From the NCBI GenBank assembly GCA_965229305.1, contig CBDDIZ010000021.1, forward strand, positions 79,963-143,962: a stretch of 64,000 bases of DNA, in the 5' to 3' direction. Both the position numbers and the translations under genes were made by a program. The stretch is from JALHNI01 sp965229305. Lineage in GTDB: Bacteria > Acidobacteriota > Terriglobia > Bryobacterales > Bryobacteraceae. A model generated the notes under the pieces. That model was not told where the DNA came from. It made no database searches and worked only from the letters and a program-made list of their open reading frames with translations. This document shows positions 1 through 8,505 of this stretch, one piece after another. Within the stretch, counting starts at the first letter, position 1, and every line of letters begins with the position of its first letter.

Positions 1-488
1 ATCAGAGTGAGGGCTTCGGCGAGCTCTTCCGGGGTACCGAAGGTGTCGCGGTTGCCGCTCGCGAAGAGGGTGGGGACGCGGAGTTGCGGGAGATGGTCAG
101 TACGGCGTTTGGTGGGAGCGCCGGGCGGATGGAGCGGGTAGCCGAGGATGAGGAGGCCGCGGACGAGGTCGGGCTGCTCGGCGAGGAGCATGGTGGACTG
201 TCGGCCGCCGTAGGAATGGCCGCCGAGGTAGACGGGGAGACCGGTTTCGGCGGCGAGTTGAGCGACGGCGTCGGCGAGACTGGCGCGGTCCTGGGCGGCG
301 CCCGACGGGTGGGGCGGTCCGGTGGGTTTGCGGACGCGGTAGGCGAGGTTGACGCGGAGGACGGCCCAGCGGAGGGCGGCGAGGGCGTCGGAGAGGGCGC
401 CCAGGAGGGGCGCGTCAGCGTTCGAGCCGGCGCCGTGGGTGAGGACGAGGGCGCGGTGGGCGTCAGGGGGGCGTACGAGGCGGTCCAT
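1..488 (-). CDS. alpha/beta hydrolase (Tex30/dienelactone-hydrolase-like), C-terminus beyond window
   Basis: The minus strand is open from an ATG at 488 to the window edge (about 162 residues), reading MDRLVRPPDAHRALVLTHGA. It has the oxyanion-type HGAGSN near residue 18 and a nucleophile-elbow GGHSYGGRQS around residue 90, so Ser is the likely nucleophile. The Asp and His of the triad would lie near or beyond the edge. This matches the small KANL3/Tex30-like alpha/beta hydrolases; the substrate cannot be told. The gene is divergent from the Rrf2 regulator. C-ending codons predominate, in line with the G-rich + strand here. Confidence 0.8.
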   Translation of the reverse strand, partial: MDRLVRPPDAHRALVLTHGAGSNADAPLLGALSDALAALRWAVLRVNLAYRVRKPTGPPHPSGAAQDRASLADAVAQLAAETGLPVYLGGHSYGGRQSTMLLAEQPDLVRGLLILGYPLHPPGAPTKRRTDHLPQLRVPTLFASGNRDTFGTPEELAEALTL

Positions 489-569
489 GGGCTCAATTTT
501 AGCGTCAGTTTTGACAAAGGCGGGCTTATCCGATAATCTCGATGTACAAAGAGGAGATTGCTCCAACTC

Positions 570-983
570 GTGTTTAACTTGTCGGTCAAAGCCGAGTACG
601 CTTTACAGGCGATTTTCGATCTGGCGTTGCAGAAACCCGGCACGCCGATCAAGATTGCGGATATCGCGGTACGGCAACACATCCCGCAGAAATTCCTGGA
701 GTTAATCCTGGCCAGCCTGAAGCAGGGCGGGTTTGTGGAGTCGCGCCGGGGGGCCGAGGGCGGCTACCTGCTGGCGCGGCCGGCGTCGCAGATTGTGATT
801 GGGGATGTGTTGCGGTTTGTGGAGAACAAGAAGGGTCGGCGGCGGGTGGAGAGTCCGTTCTCGGAGCTTTGGAAGCAAGTGGACGAGAACATTGCCAGTG
901 TGACCGATCAAACGAATTTTGGAGACCTGGCCCGGGCTTGGCAGGAGAAGCGGGCGAAGTACGTGGCCGACTGGGTGATCTGA
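570..983 (+). CDS. Rrf2-family transcriptional regulator without Fe-S cysteines
   Basis: A winged-helix Rrf2 protein of about 137 residues. The N-terminus MFNLSVKAEYALQAIFDLAL is the usual Rrf2 opening, followed by a helix-turn-helix (IADIAVRQHIPQKFLELIL) and the wing motif GGFVESRRGAEGGYLLARP. I chose GTG 570 because AGAGGAG at 550-556 is well spaced from it, whereas the in-frame TTG at 558 sits almost on top of that site. The three cluster-binding cysteines of IscR/NsrR are absent: no Cys occurs in the 85-110 region. It ends 19 bases before cysK, so the two are probably co-transcribed. A CymR-like role in controlling cysteine synthesis is an inference from this arrangement. Confidence 0.88.
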   Translation: MFNLSVKAEYALQAIFDLALQKPGTPIKIADIAVRQHIPQKFLELILASLKQGGFVESRRGAEGGYLLARPASQIVIGDVLRFVENKKGRRRVESPFSELWKQVDENIASVTDQTNFGDLARAWQEKRAKYVADWVI

Positions 984-1002
984 GCTAAAGGAGAATACAA
1001 CC

Positions 1003-1962
1003 ATGTGGTTTGAAGACAATTCGCTGAGTATTGGGCGGACTCCCCTGGTGCGCCTGAATCGGGTAACCGACGGCGCCGGCGCCACGGTGCTCGCGAAGAT
1101 CGAAGGGCGTAATCCGGCTTATTCGGTGAAGTGCCGCATCGGCGCATCGATGATCTGGGACGCCGAGAAGAAAGGGCTGCTGGGCCCGGGCAAAGAGATT
1201 GTGGAGCCGACGTCCGGCAACACGGGCATTGCGCTGGCCTTTGTGGCGGCGGCGCGCGGGATTCCGATCACGCTGACGATGCCGGAGACGATGTCGCTCG
1301 AGCGGCGCAAGGTGTTGAAGGTGTACGGCGCGAACCTGGTGCTGACCGAAGGCGCCAAGGGGATGAAGGGCGCGATCGGCAAGGCCGAGGAAATCGCGGC
1401 CAGCGATCCGAGCAAGTATGTGCTGTTGCAGCAGTTCAAGAACCCGGCGAATCCGGAGATCCACTTCAAGACGACGGGCCCGGAGATCTGGGACGACACC
1501 GACGGGGCGATCGATATTCTGGTGAGCGGCGTGGGCACCGGCGGCACGATCACGGGCATTTCGCGCTACATCAAGCAGACCAAGGGCAAGGCGATCCAAT
1601 CGATCGCGGTGGAACCGGTGCATAGCCCGGTGATCACGCAGAAGCGGGCGGGCGAGGAGTTGAAGCCGGGTCCGCACAAGATTCAGGGCATTGGCGCGGG
1701 GTTCATCCCGGACAATCTGGATTTGAGCGTGGTGGACGCGGTGGAACAGGTGACCAACGACGAAGCCATCGAGATGGCGCGGCGGCTGGCGAAGGAAGAG
1801 GGTTTGCTGTCGGGCATCTCCTGCGGCGCGGCGGCGGTGGCCGCGGTACGCGTGGCGAAGCGGCCGGAGAACGCCGGCAAAACGATTGTGGTGGTGCTGC
1901 CCGACGCGGGCGAGCGTTACCTCTCGAGCGCGCTGTTCGAAGGCATGTTCAACGAAGTTTAG
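1003..1962 (+). CDS. cysK: cysteine synthase A (O-acetylserine sulfhydrylase)
   Basis: A 319-residue PLP enzyme that makes cysteine from O-acetylserine and sulfide in the cytoplasm. Visible motifs are the PLP lysine (K43 in NPAYSVKCRIG), the substrate loop TSGNTGIALA (about 68-77), the phosphate-binding GTGGTITG (about 175), IQGIGAGFIP, and the Ser-containing SGISCGAAA near residue 268. Length is normal for the family. AAAGGAG at 987-993 gives a good ribosome site for ATG 1003. It follows the Rrf2 regulator directly and is followed by a strong hairpin terminator. G-ending codons dominate. Confidence 0.97.
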   Translation: MWFEDNSLSIGRTPLVRLNRVTDGAGATVLAKIEGRNPAYSVKCRIGASMIWDAEKKGLLGPGKEIVEPTSGNTGIALAFVAAARGIPITLTMPETMSLERRKVLKVYGANLVLTEGAKGMKGAIGKAEEIAASDPSKYVLLQQFKNPANPEIHFKTTGPEIWDDTDGAIDILVSGVGTGGTITGISRYIKQTKGKAIQSIAVEPVHSPVITQKRAGEELKPGPHKIQGIGAGFIPDNLDLSVVDAVEQVTNDEAIEMARRLAKEEGLLSGISCGAAAVAAVRVAKRPENAGKTIVVVLPDAGERYLSSALFEGMFNEV

Positions 1963-1988
1963 CGATTGGATTGAATGAAAAGACGCAG

Positions 1989-2026
1989 GGCCTCGTGCCG
2001 GGCAACCGGTGCGAGGCCTTTCGTTT
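1989..2026 (+). terminator. rho-independent terminator after cysK
   Basis: GGCCTCG (1989-1995) pairs with CGAGGCC (2012-2018). An inner CCGG/CCGG stem is capped by a GCAA tetraloop, and the T-rich TTTCGTTT follows. It lies 27 bases after the cysK stop and just before the ABC-F start, so it separates the two units. Confidence 0.8.
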
Positions 2027-2044
2027 GCTAGCGTGGATTTATCG

Positions 2045-3682
2045 ATGATTGCGTTTTCTAACGTCAACAAGCAGTACGGCAAGCAACTGATTTTCGTGGA
2101 AGCTTCGTTCCAGTTGAACCCCGGGGAGAAGGTGGGGTTGGTGGGTCCGAATGGAGCCGGCAAGACAACTCTTTTCCGCATGGTGATGGGCGAAGAGGAG
2201 GCCGATGAAGGGCATGTGTCGCTGCCGAAGAAACTGACGGTCGGCTATTTCCGGCAGGATGTGGAAGAGATGTCGGGGCGGAGCGTGCTGGACGAGGCGA
2301 TCGCCGGCAGCGGACGGCTGGGCGATCTGCACCATGAGCTCGAAGAGTTGCAGCGGGCGCTGGAGGATCCGGCGCGGGCGGACGAGATGGATAAGATCCT
2401 GGACCGCTTCGGCGCGGTGCAGGAGGAGTACATGCACCTGGACGGCTACACGCTCGAGGCGCAGGCGCGCGAGGTGCTGCACGGGCTGGGCTTTCAAGAC
2501 GATCAGATCGAGGGCGACGTAGGGGCGCTGTCGGGTGGTTGGAAGATGCGCGTGGCGTTGGCGCGCGTGCTGCTGGGGCGGCCCGATGTGCTGCTGATGG
2601 ACGAACCGACGAACCACTTGGATCTGGAGTCCATCATCTGGCTCGAAGGCTTTTTGAAAGCCTTTCCGGGTGCGCTGTTGATGACGTCGCACGATCGGGA
2701 GTTCATGAACCGCATTGTGTCGAAGATCGTGGAAATCGACGCGGGCGAGATCATCACCTACTCGGGCAACTACGACTTCTACGAACGCGAGTGCGTGATT
2801 CGCGAGGCGAACCATCAGGCGGCGTTTGCGCGGCAGCAGGCGATGCTGGCCAAAGAGCAGCGTTTCATCGAACGCTTCAAGACGCATGCGGCGAAGGCGG
2901 CGCAGGTGCAGAGCCGCATCAAGGCGCTGGACAAGATCGAGAAGATCGAGCTGCCGAAGAAGCGGCAGGTGGTGAAGTTCGACTTCCGGATCCCGCCGCG
3001 CTCGGGCGATCAGGTGGCGGTGATCGAGAACGTGCACAAGGCGTACGGCAAGCGGGTGATCTATCAGGGACTCTCGCTGACGATCCGGCGTGGCGAGCGT
3101 TGGGCGGTGATGGGCCGCAACGGCGCGGGCAAGACGACGTTGCTCAAGATGATCGCGGGCGTGACGACGCCCGACGAGGGGAGCGTGCGGTTGGGCGCGA
3201 GCCTGAACATGGGCTACTTCGCGCAGCAGAGCCTGGACGTGCTGGACCCGACGCTGACGGTGATCGACCAGTTGCAGAAGGATTTTCCGAAGGACAGCAT
3301 CGGGTCGCTGCGGTCGTTGGTGGGGGCGTTTCAGTTCTCGGGCGATGACGCGGAGAAGCCGATCCGGGCGCTTTCGGGCGGTGAAAAGTCGCGGCTGGCG
3401 ATGGCGCGGATGCTCTACAACCCGCCGAACTTCCTGGTGCTGGACGAGCCGACGAACCATCTGGACTTGGCGACCAAGGAGATGCTGGTGGATGCGCTCA
3501 AGAACTTCGAAGGCACGATGATCTTTGTGTCGCACGATCGCGTGTTTCTGCGGGGGTTGGGATCGCGGGTGTTGGAGTTGGGCGGCGAGAGCGGGACTGA
3601 ACGAGAGCCGAGGGTGTATCCTGGCTCGTACGTTGAATATGTCCAAGCCATTGGCCACGAAGCCCCCGGCATTTACTCGTAA
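2045..3682 (+). CDS. ABC-F family ATPase (YbiT-like)
   Basis: A 545-residue protein with two ABC domains and no membrane domain. Walker A motifs are GPNGAGKTT (about 37) and GRNGAGKTT (about 360); signature motifs are LSGGWKMRVALAR and LSGGEKSRLAMAR; Walker B motifs are LLMDEPTNHLDL and LVLDEPTNHLDL. A charged interdomain linker (about 245-310) is the P-site tRNA interaction motif of ABC-F translation factors. The ATG at 2045 opens MIAFSNVNKQYG, the usual start; the in-frame GTG at 2009 lies inside the cysK terminator. No clear ribosome site precedes it. Its end overlaps the start of the next gene by 44 bases. The role on the ribosome is family knowledge; antibiotic protection cannot be claimed. 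Confidence 0.93.
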   Translation: MIAFSNVNKQYGKQLIFVEASFQLNPGEKVGLVGPNGAGKTTLFRMVMGEEEADEGHVSLPKKLTVGYFRQDVEEMSGRSVLDEAIAGSGRLGDLHHELEELQRALEDPARADEMDKILDRFGAVQEEYMHLDGYTLEAQAREVLHGLGFQDDQIEGDVGALSGGWKMRVALARVLLGRPDVLLMDEPTNHLDLESIIWLEGFLKAFPGALLMTSHDREFMNRIVSKIVEIDAGEIITYSGNYDFYERECVIREANHQAAFARQQAMLAKEQRFIERFKTHAAKAAQVQSRIKALDKIEKIELPKKRQVVKFDFRIPPRSGDQVAVIENVHKAYGKRVIYQGLSLTIRRGERWAVMGRNGAGKTTLLKMIAGVTTPDEGSVRLGASLNMGYFAQQSLDVLDPTLTVIDQLQKDFPKDSIGSLRSLVGAFQFSGDDAEKPIRALSGGEKSRLAMARMLYNPPNFLVLDEPTNHLDLATKEMLVDALKNFEGTMIFVSHDRVFLRGLGSRVLELGGESGTEREPRVYPGSYVEYVQAIGHEAPGIYS

Positions 3683-4325
3683 TTTGGTGACTCGACGCGC
3701 GGCCCTGGGGCTCGGCGCGTTCTTCGCCGGCTGCCAGCAGCGCGGGCGGCCGGTGATTGGTGTGGTGCCCAAGGCGACGTCACATCTGTTCTTCATGGCG
3801 GTGCATGCGGGCGTGCGCCAAGCGGGGAGCGAGTTCAATTTCGATATTGACTGGAACGGTCCGAACGAAGAGACGGATCACGCGCGGCAAATCCAGGTGG
3901 TGGATGCGATGGTGGCGCGGCGAGTGACCGGCCTGGCCATTTCGGCGACTGATGAGAATACCGTGGCGCAAGCCGTGCAACGGGCCATCGACGGCGGGAT
4001 TCCGGTATCGGTGTTCGATTCGGGGGTGAACGCGAAGGGCTTTCTGACGTTTGTGGCCACCGACAATCTGGCCGCGGGGGTGACGGCGGCCGATCGGCTG
4101 GCGCAACTCGTCGGCGAGCGCGGCAAGGTGGGCATGGTGATGCACAAGCCGGGTGGGACGTCGACCATGCTGCGAGAACACGGGTTTCAGGAAGCGATGG
4201 CGAAGCATGCGAACGTGACGATCGCGGCGCGGCAATACGGCATGGCGGATCGGGCAAAGGCGCGGGCGGCGGCCGAGAACATGCTGAGTGCGCACCCGGA
4301 TATGGCGGGCATCTTCGCTTCGAGT

Positions 4326-4351
4326 TGACCTGTCCGGAAAATCCGTCCACC
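4326..4351. repeat. left terminal inverted repeat of the IS
   Basis: Begins TGACCTGT and ends GTCCACC. It matches the reverse complement of 5630-5656 with a few mismatches and one length difference. GAGT lies directly outside it. Confidence 0.9.
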
Positions 4352-4394
4352 TAAACTAGAGTTTCCAACAAAACCTTCCTGCCTGTCCTTCGCC

Positions 4395-5330
4395 CTATAT
4401 TTCAGCTTCGGGCTGCGGAATCGCCGGCGAGTCAAGGCCGCGCGGAAGCGCGCCCGCAGGGTTGCCTTGAGTCGTTGGGGATTCCGCGGTATCAGTCTGT
4501 TTGGGGGCGAAGGACAGCCTCGCGATAAAGTCGCGGGGCGCGAGGTTGCCGAGCGCGCTATGCGGCCGCTCGACGTTGTAATGCCGCCGCCACTCACCGA
4601 TGATCAGCCGGGCCTGGCTCATCCTCGAGAAAGCATGTAAGTTCAGACATTCATCGCGCAATCGCCCATTGAAGCTCTCGACGTGCCCGTTCTGCATCGG
4701 TCGACCCGGCTGGATATAAAGCAGCCGAATCTGCTGCTCCTGACACCACTTCGTCAACGCCCGCGAAACGAACTCGGGCCCGTTGTCACAGATCACTTCC
4801 TCGGGACGCTCGCCTCGTTGCTCGACCAAGCGCGCCAGCGCGCGCTTTACCCGTTCACCCGACAAACTAAGATCGATCTCCAGCGACAAACATTCGCGCG
4901 TAAATACGTCGATGATCACCAGTACGCGAAACGGCCGGCCATCATTCAATCGATCAGCCACAAAGTCCATGGCCCAGCGTTGATTGGGCCGATGGATACA
5001 CGTTGCGGCGAGTTTCGGCCGCACCAGTCGCTTGCGTAAGCGCCGCTTCACCTGCAGGCGCTCCTCGCGCCAGATCCGGCTCACGCGATGTCGGCCGACT
5101 AAGTGTTTCTCGGCTTTGAGTAACTCCCAAATACGACGCAGGCCCCAACGCGGATGCTCCTGCGCCAAGGCGCGGATGCGCAGGCGCAGCGGCTTGCTCC
5201 GATCGGGTCGGCGCTGATAACGATACGTGGCTCGCGGCACCACCATCAGCCTGCAGGCGTGACGTTCGCTGGTTGCATACTCGTCCAGCACATACGTCAC
5301 GGCCGCTCTCTGCTCCGCAGGCTTCACCAC
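4395..5330 (-). CDS. IS3-family transposase OrfB (DDE integrase domain)
   Basis: A 311-residue retroviral-type integrase (rve) protein. The catalytic triad is visible as D in WAMDFVADRL (about 120), D in EVICDNGPEFVS (about 180) and E in NGHVESFNGRLRDE (about 217). An HTH_21-like region (HPRWGLRRIWELL) precedes it. The GTG at 5330 opens the frame, but expression is expected mainly as an OrfAB fusion by -1 frameshifting at 5330-5336. Confidence 0.93.
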   Translation of the reverse strand: MVKPAEQRAAVTYVLDEYATSERHACRLMVVPRATYRYQRRPDRSKPLRLRIRALAQEHPRWGLRRIWELLKAEKHLVGRHRVSRIWREERLQVKRRLRKRLVRPKLAATCIHRPNQRWAMDFVADRLNDGRPFRVLVIIDVFTRECLSLEIDLSLSGERVKRALARLVEQRGERPEEVICDNGPEFVSRALTKWCQEQQIRLLYIQPGRPMQNGHVESFNGRLRDECLNLHAFSRMSQARLIIGEWRRHYNVERPHSALGNLAPRDFIARLSFAPKQTDTAESPTTQGNPAGALPRGLDSPAIPQPEAEI

Positions 5331-5590
5331 TTTTTTGAGACCACGTCCTTCAGGATGCGATTGTCGAGCGACAGCTCCGCCACCAGCACCTTCAGCTTCT
5401 GGTTCTCCTCCTCCAGCGCCTTCAAGCGCTTCGCATCACTCACTTCCAGCCCGCCGTACTTCGATCGCCAGGCGTAGAACGTCGCCGGGCTGATCCCCTG
5501 CTCCCGGCACAGATCTTCCGTCTTCCGACCACCCTCAGCTTGCCTCAAGATCGCGACGATTTGCTCCTCGCTGAACCGACTCTTCTTCAC
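5324..5590 (-). CDS. IS3-family transposase OrfA (helix-turn-helix, leucine zipper)
   Basis: An 88-residue DNA-binding subunit. MKKSRFSEEQIVAILRQAEG and the helix-turn-helix LCREQGISPATFYAWRSKYG are typical of IS407-type OrfA. A heptad-like segment (ALEEENQKLKVLVAELSLDN) would mediate oligomerisation. It ends SKKW-stop, overlapping OrfB by 7 bases at the slippery site. Confidence 0.93.
   Translation of the reverse strand: MKKSRFSEEQIVAILRQAEGGRKTEDLCREQGISPATFYAWRSKYGGLEVSDAKRLKALEEENQKLKVLVAELSLDNRILKDVVSKKW
5330..5336 (-). other. programmed -1 frameshift heptamer A-AAA-AAG
   Basis: On the minus strand, codons TCA AAA AAG TGG TGA end OrfA. Slipping back one base on A AAA AAG continues into OrfB as GTG GTG AAG CCT. 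This is the canonical X-XXY-YYZ arrangement for making the IS3-family OrfAB transposase. Confidence 0.8.
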
Positions 5591-5629
5591 CGTCTCTGTC
5601 CTCCTTCTCCTTCAAGGTTTCCAGTTTAC

Positions 5630-5656
5630 GGTGGACCGTTTTCCCGGTACAGGTCA
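5630..5656. repeat. right terminal inverted repeat of the IS
   Basis: Read inward on the minus strand it begins TGACCTGTACC and ends GGTCCACC. The second GAGT copy follows at 5657-5660. Confidence 0.9.
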
Positions 5657-5957
5657 GAGTGAGGCGAGTTCGCTGGGGGCGATGCAGGCGATCGAGAGCC
5701 GCGGGCTGCGCGGCAAAGTGAAGCTGATTACGTTCGACACGAGCGATTCGCACGTGGCGGCGCTGAAGGCGGGGACGATCGATCTGATGCTGGTGCAGGA
5801 TTCGCACCGCATGGGTTATGAAGCGGTGAAGGCCTTGGCGTTGAAGCTGCGTGGCGAGACGCCGCTGGCGCGCCTGGATCTGCCGGTGCAGGTGATTGCG
5901 AAGGCCGATCTCGAGCGGCCGGAGATCCGGAGCCTGCTGAGCGAGCCGAAGCCGTAA

Positions 5958-7430
5958 CTACTTCTGGGGACGCTGGTTCTTGAGCCAGGTGTCGTAGGAG
6001 TGTTTGCGGGGACCGTAGTAATCGATGGCATCGAAGAAGGCGGCATTGCCGTTGAAGCGGGGGTCGCCTTGCTCCTTGAGCATGGTCTCCATGCGCTCGC
6101 GGAGGGTACGCTTCACTTGGGCGAAGTCGACCTGGGCGGCGAGATTCTTGAGGCACTCGGGATCGTCGGTGATTTTGTAGAGTTCTTCGGAGGCGCGGAA
6201 GCCGAAGGCGAGCTGATAGTTGCGGTCGAAGGTGGCGATCATGGCGGTCTTCGTGGGGCTGTCGTCGACATTCCGATACCCGGTCTCAGGATTCCCGGCG
6301 GGCCAGCGGTCGGGCTCAAAATTGCGGACGTAAAGGTACTCGGGGGTGCGGATGGCGCGGACCGGATAGCCGGCGTCGTTGGGCCGGCCGAGGTCGTGGC
6401 GCTCTTTGGCGACGAGCATGACGTCGCGCGTCGCGTCGACGGTGCCGGACTTCGGGCTTTTGAGGACATCGACGAAGCTTTTGCCGGTGACGGTGGGCGG
6501 GAGCTTGACGCCGGCGGCTTCGAGGAAGGTAGGGGCGAAGTCGCGGGTGTTGATGAAGTCGTTGACGTGGCGGTTGCCGGTGGTGAGTTTGCCCCAGCGG
6601 ATGGCGAGCGGGATGTGGAAGCCTTGCTCGAGGATCTGGCCTTTGACGCGGGGGAACGGCATGCCGTGGTCCGAGGTGACGACGATGAGAGTGTTATCCA
6701 ACTCGCCGATTTCTTCGAGCTTGGCGAGGGCGCGGCCGAGGTGTTTGTCGAACCACTCGACTTCGAGAGCGTAATCGAGCAGGTCACTGCGAACGGTTTT
6801 GTTGTCCGGGAAGTAAGCGGGGACGGTGACATCGGCGAGCTTCTTCCCTGCCCGGAGGCCGGAGCCATCTTCATAGGCGCGGTGCGGCTCCTGGCCGCCG
6901 AGCCAGAAGCAGAAGGGCTGACCGGCGGGTCGCTGGCCGAGGAAGTCGGCGAAGTTGCCGGCGTAGTCGCGGTTGGAGATGCCATCGGTGGGCGGCGGGT
7001 TGGTGAGCTTCTGATATTCCTTGCCGGCGGGATTGTGCTTCCAGCCGGTGACCTTGAACTCGCCGGGGCCCCAGCCTTTGCCGGTCATGCCGACGAAGTA
7101 GCCGTTCTGCTCGAGGACCTGCGGATAAACGGCGAACTCATGGGGGAAAACGCTGTAGTGGTTGATGGCTTCTTTGAGTTGCCAGGAGTTGCGGCCGGTG
7201 AGGATGGTGGCGCGGCAGGGGCTGCATTTGGGGTTGGAGGTGAAGCAGTTGTGGAAGAGAACGCCTTCGCGCGCGACGCGATCGAAGTGCGGTGTCGAAA
7301 CCCACTTGGCGCCATAGGCGCCGGCGTGTCCGTGCGACCAGTCGTCAGCGATGACGAAGAGAATGTTGGGCCGGCGCGAAGCCTGCGCGGCGAGCGCGGT
7401 GGAGGTGAGAAGAAACTGGCGACGGTTCAC
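5958..7430 (-). CDS. exported type I sulfatase
   Basis: About 490 residues from GTG 7430 (MNRRQFLLTSTALAAQA, a twin-arginine-like export signal). The sulfatase core starts PNILFVIADDWSHGH, with the Asp pair of the metal site. The formylglycine motif is CSPCR (Cys69 would be oxidised by the formylglycine-generating enzyme), followed by ATILTGR. VVTSDHGMP supplies further metal-site residues near 280. Substrate is not determinable; heparan N-sulfatase-like (SGSH) and carbohydrate sulfatases share this layout. An in-frame GTG at 7466 is possible but would overlap the divergent gene. It ends one base after the disrupted lipoprotein gene, in convergent orientation. Confidence 0.9.
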   Translation of the reverse strand: MNRRQFLLTSTALAAQASRRPNILFVIADDWSHGHAGAYGAKWVSTPHFDRVAREGVLFHNCFTSNPKCSPCRATILTGRNSWQLKEAINHYSVFPHEFAVYPQVLEQNGYFVGMTGKGWGPGEFKVTGWKHNPAGKEYQKLTNPPPTDGISNRDYAGNFADFLGQRPAGQPFCFWLGGQEPHRAYEDGSGLRAGKKLADVTVPAYFPDNKTVRSDLLDYALEVEWFDKHLGRALAKLEEIGELDNTLIVVTSDHGMPFPRVKGQILEQGFHIPLAIRWGKLTTGNRHVNDFINTRDFAPTFLEAAGVKLPPTVTGKSFVDVLKSPKSGTVDATRDVMLVAKERHDLGRPNDAGYPVRAIRTPEYLYVRNFEPDRWPAGNPETGYRNVDDSPTKTAMIATFDRNYQLAFGFRASEELYKITDDPECLKNLAAQVDFAQVKRTLRERMETMLKEQGDPRFNGNAAFFDAIDYYGPRKHSYDTWLKNQRPQK

Positions 7431-7453
7431 AGCGAACAGGTTAACGTAGAGTG

Positions 7454-8473
7454 ATGACCAAACCAAAGCTACGGTGGGGCGTCATCAGCGTGTCGAAGTT
7501 CGCGATGACCAAGTGCATCCCCGGCATCCAGGCGTCGGAGTCCAACGAGGTGGTGGCGATTGCGTCGCGCGACTTGGGCAAAGCGCAGGAAGCCGCGCAA
7601 AAGGCCGGTTTGGCGAAGGCTTACGGCACTTACGAAGAGTTGCTGGCGGATCCGGACATCGACGTGATCTACAATCCGCTGCCGAATCATTTGCATGTAC
7701 CGTGGTCGATTGAGGCGGTGAAGGCCGGCAAGCACGTATTGTGCGAGAAGCCGCTTTCGATGTCGCTGGATGAAGTGCGGGCGTTGATCGCGGCGCGCGA
7801 CGCGGCGGGCGTGCAGGTGGGCGAGGCGTTCATGGTGCGGACGCATCCGCAGTGGCGGCGGACACGCGAGTTAGTGGCGGCGGGACGGATCGGCGAGTTG
7901 CGGGCGGCGGCGGGGTTCTTCAGCTATCACAACGTGGACCCGAACAATATCCGGAACCGCGCGGACGTGGGCGGCGGGGCGATCTGGGACATTGGCTGCT
8001 ATCCGGTGACGACGTCCCGGCTGGTGTTCGGGACCGAGCCGACGCGAGTGGCAGCGACAATCACGCGCGACCCGGCATTCGGGACGGACCGGCTGTCGAG
8101 CTTCATTCTCGAGTATCCGCAAGGGCACGCCGTGTTCAGTTGCTCGACGCAGTTGGTGCCGTATCAGCGGATGCAGTTTTACGGCAACAAAGGGCGGATC
8201 GACGTGGAGATTCCGTTCAATGCGCCGCCGGACCGGCCGACCAAGATCTTCATTGACGACGGCACGGATCTGTTCGGCGGCGGCATCACGGCCGAGACGT
8301 TCGAGACAGGCGATCAGTACACGTGGCAGGCCGATGAATTCGCGGCGGCGGTGCGCGGCGAAGGGGCCGTGCCGGTGCCGCTGGAGGATTCGTTGAAGCA
8401 GTTGGCGGTGTTGCAGGGTATCTTCCGGTCGGCGGAGAGCGGCCGCTGGGAGACCATTTCCACGGCCGGCTGA
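7454..8473 (+). CDS. Gfo/Idh/MocA-family NAD(P)-dependent oxidoreductase
   Basis: A 339-residue two-domain dehydrogenase. An N-terminal Rossmann fold (LRWGVISVSKFAMTKCIPGI) is followed by the family hallmark CEKPLSMS (about 97), which supplies the conserved Lys that contacts cofactor and substrate. The C-terminal domain carries GGGAIWDIGCYPVTTSRLVF, with the conserved Asp-Cys/Gly-Tyr region near 180. Such enzymes oxidise or reduce sugars, inositols or bile pigments; the substrate is unknown. The start (ATG 7454, or GTG 7451) is only about 20 bases from the divergent sulfatase start, so the promoters must overlap the coding ends. Confidence 0.9.
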   Translation: MTKPKLRWGVISVSKFAMTKCIPGIQASESNEVVAIASRDLGKAQEAAQKAGLAKAYGTYEELLADPDIDVIYNPLPNHLHVPWSIEAVKAGKHVLCEKPLSMSLDEVRALIAARDAAGVQVGEAFMVRTHPQWRRTRELVAAGRIGELRAAAGFFSYHNVDPNNIRNRADVGGGAIWDIGCYPVTTSRLVFGTEPTRVAATITRDPAFGTDRLSSFILEYPQGHAVFSCSTQLVPYQRMQFYGNKGRIDVEIPFNAPPDRPTKIFIDDGTDLFGGGITAETFETGDQYTWQADEFAAAVRGEGAVPVPLEDSLKQLAVLQGIFRSAESGRWETISTAG

Positions 8474-8505
8474 GTTACGATCAAAGTATCCGCCGCTTAT
8501 TCCAG

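Larger units (their letters stand above)
4326..5656 (-). mobile_element. IS3-family insertion sequence, IS407-group-like, complete
   Basis: A 1331-bp element with imperfect inverted ends (4326-4351 and 5630-5656, both beginning TGACCTGT when read inward). It is flanked by a 4-bp direct repeat GAGT at 4322-4325 and 5657-5660. It encodes OrfA and OrfB on the minus strand in overlapping frames with an A6G slippery heptamer. The 4-bp duplication and the OrfA sequence fit the IS407 group of IS3. Both ends, both ORFs and the duplication are intact, so the insertion looks recent and the element may still be active. It is the only IS in the window. Confidence 0.95.
3639..5957 (+). pseudogene. sugar-type ABC substrate-binding lipoprotein, disrupted by an IS element
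   Basis: The first part (3639-4325, 229 codons) has an export signal with a TRR motif and a lipobox-like FFAGC. A periplasmic-binding-protein/LacI-like fold follows (GVVPKATSHLFFMAVHAGVR, VTGLAISATDENTVAQAV, ATDNLAAGV). The second part (5661-5957, 98 codons) supplies the C-terminal lobe, AMQAIESRGLRGKVKLITFD to SEPKP. Removing 4326-5656 and one GAGT copy joins the parts in frame as GIFASSEASSLGAMQ, giving an intact protein of about 327 residues. In the present state the product stops at TGA 4327-4329, inside the element. No permease or ATPase gene for this binding protein is adjacent. Confidence 0.92.

Noticed and set aside
985..2181. 398-codon minus-strand frame opposite cysK
   Set aside because: Arg/His-rich translation with no family features; it is the antisense shadow of cysK and the ABC-F start.
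6000..7454. 484-codon plus-strand frame opposite the sulfatase
   Set aside because: Acidic Gly/Val-rich shadow typical of antisense frames in high-GC DNA; the minus strand has the sulfatase motifs.
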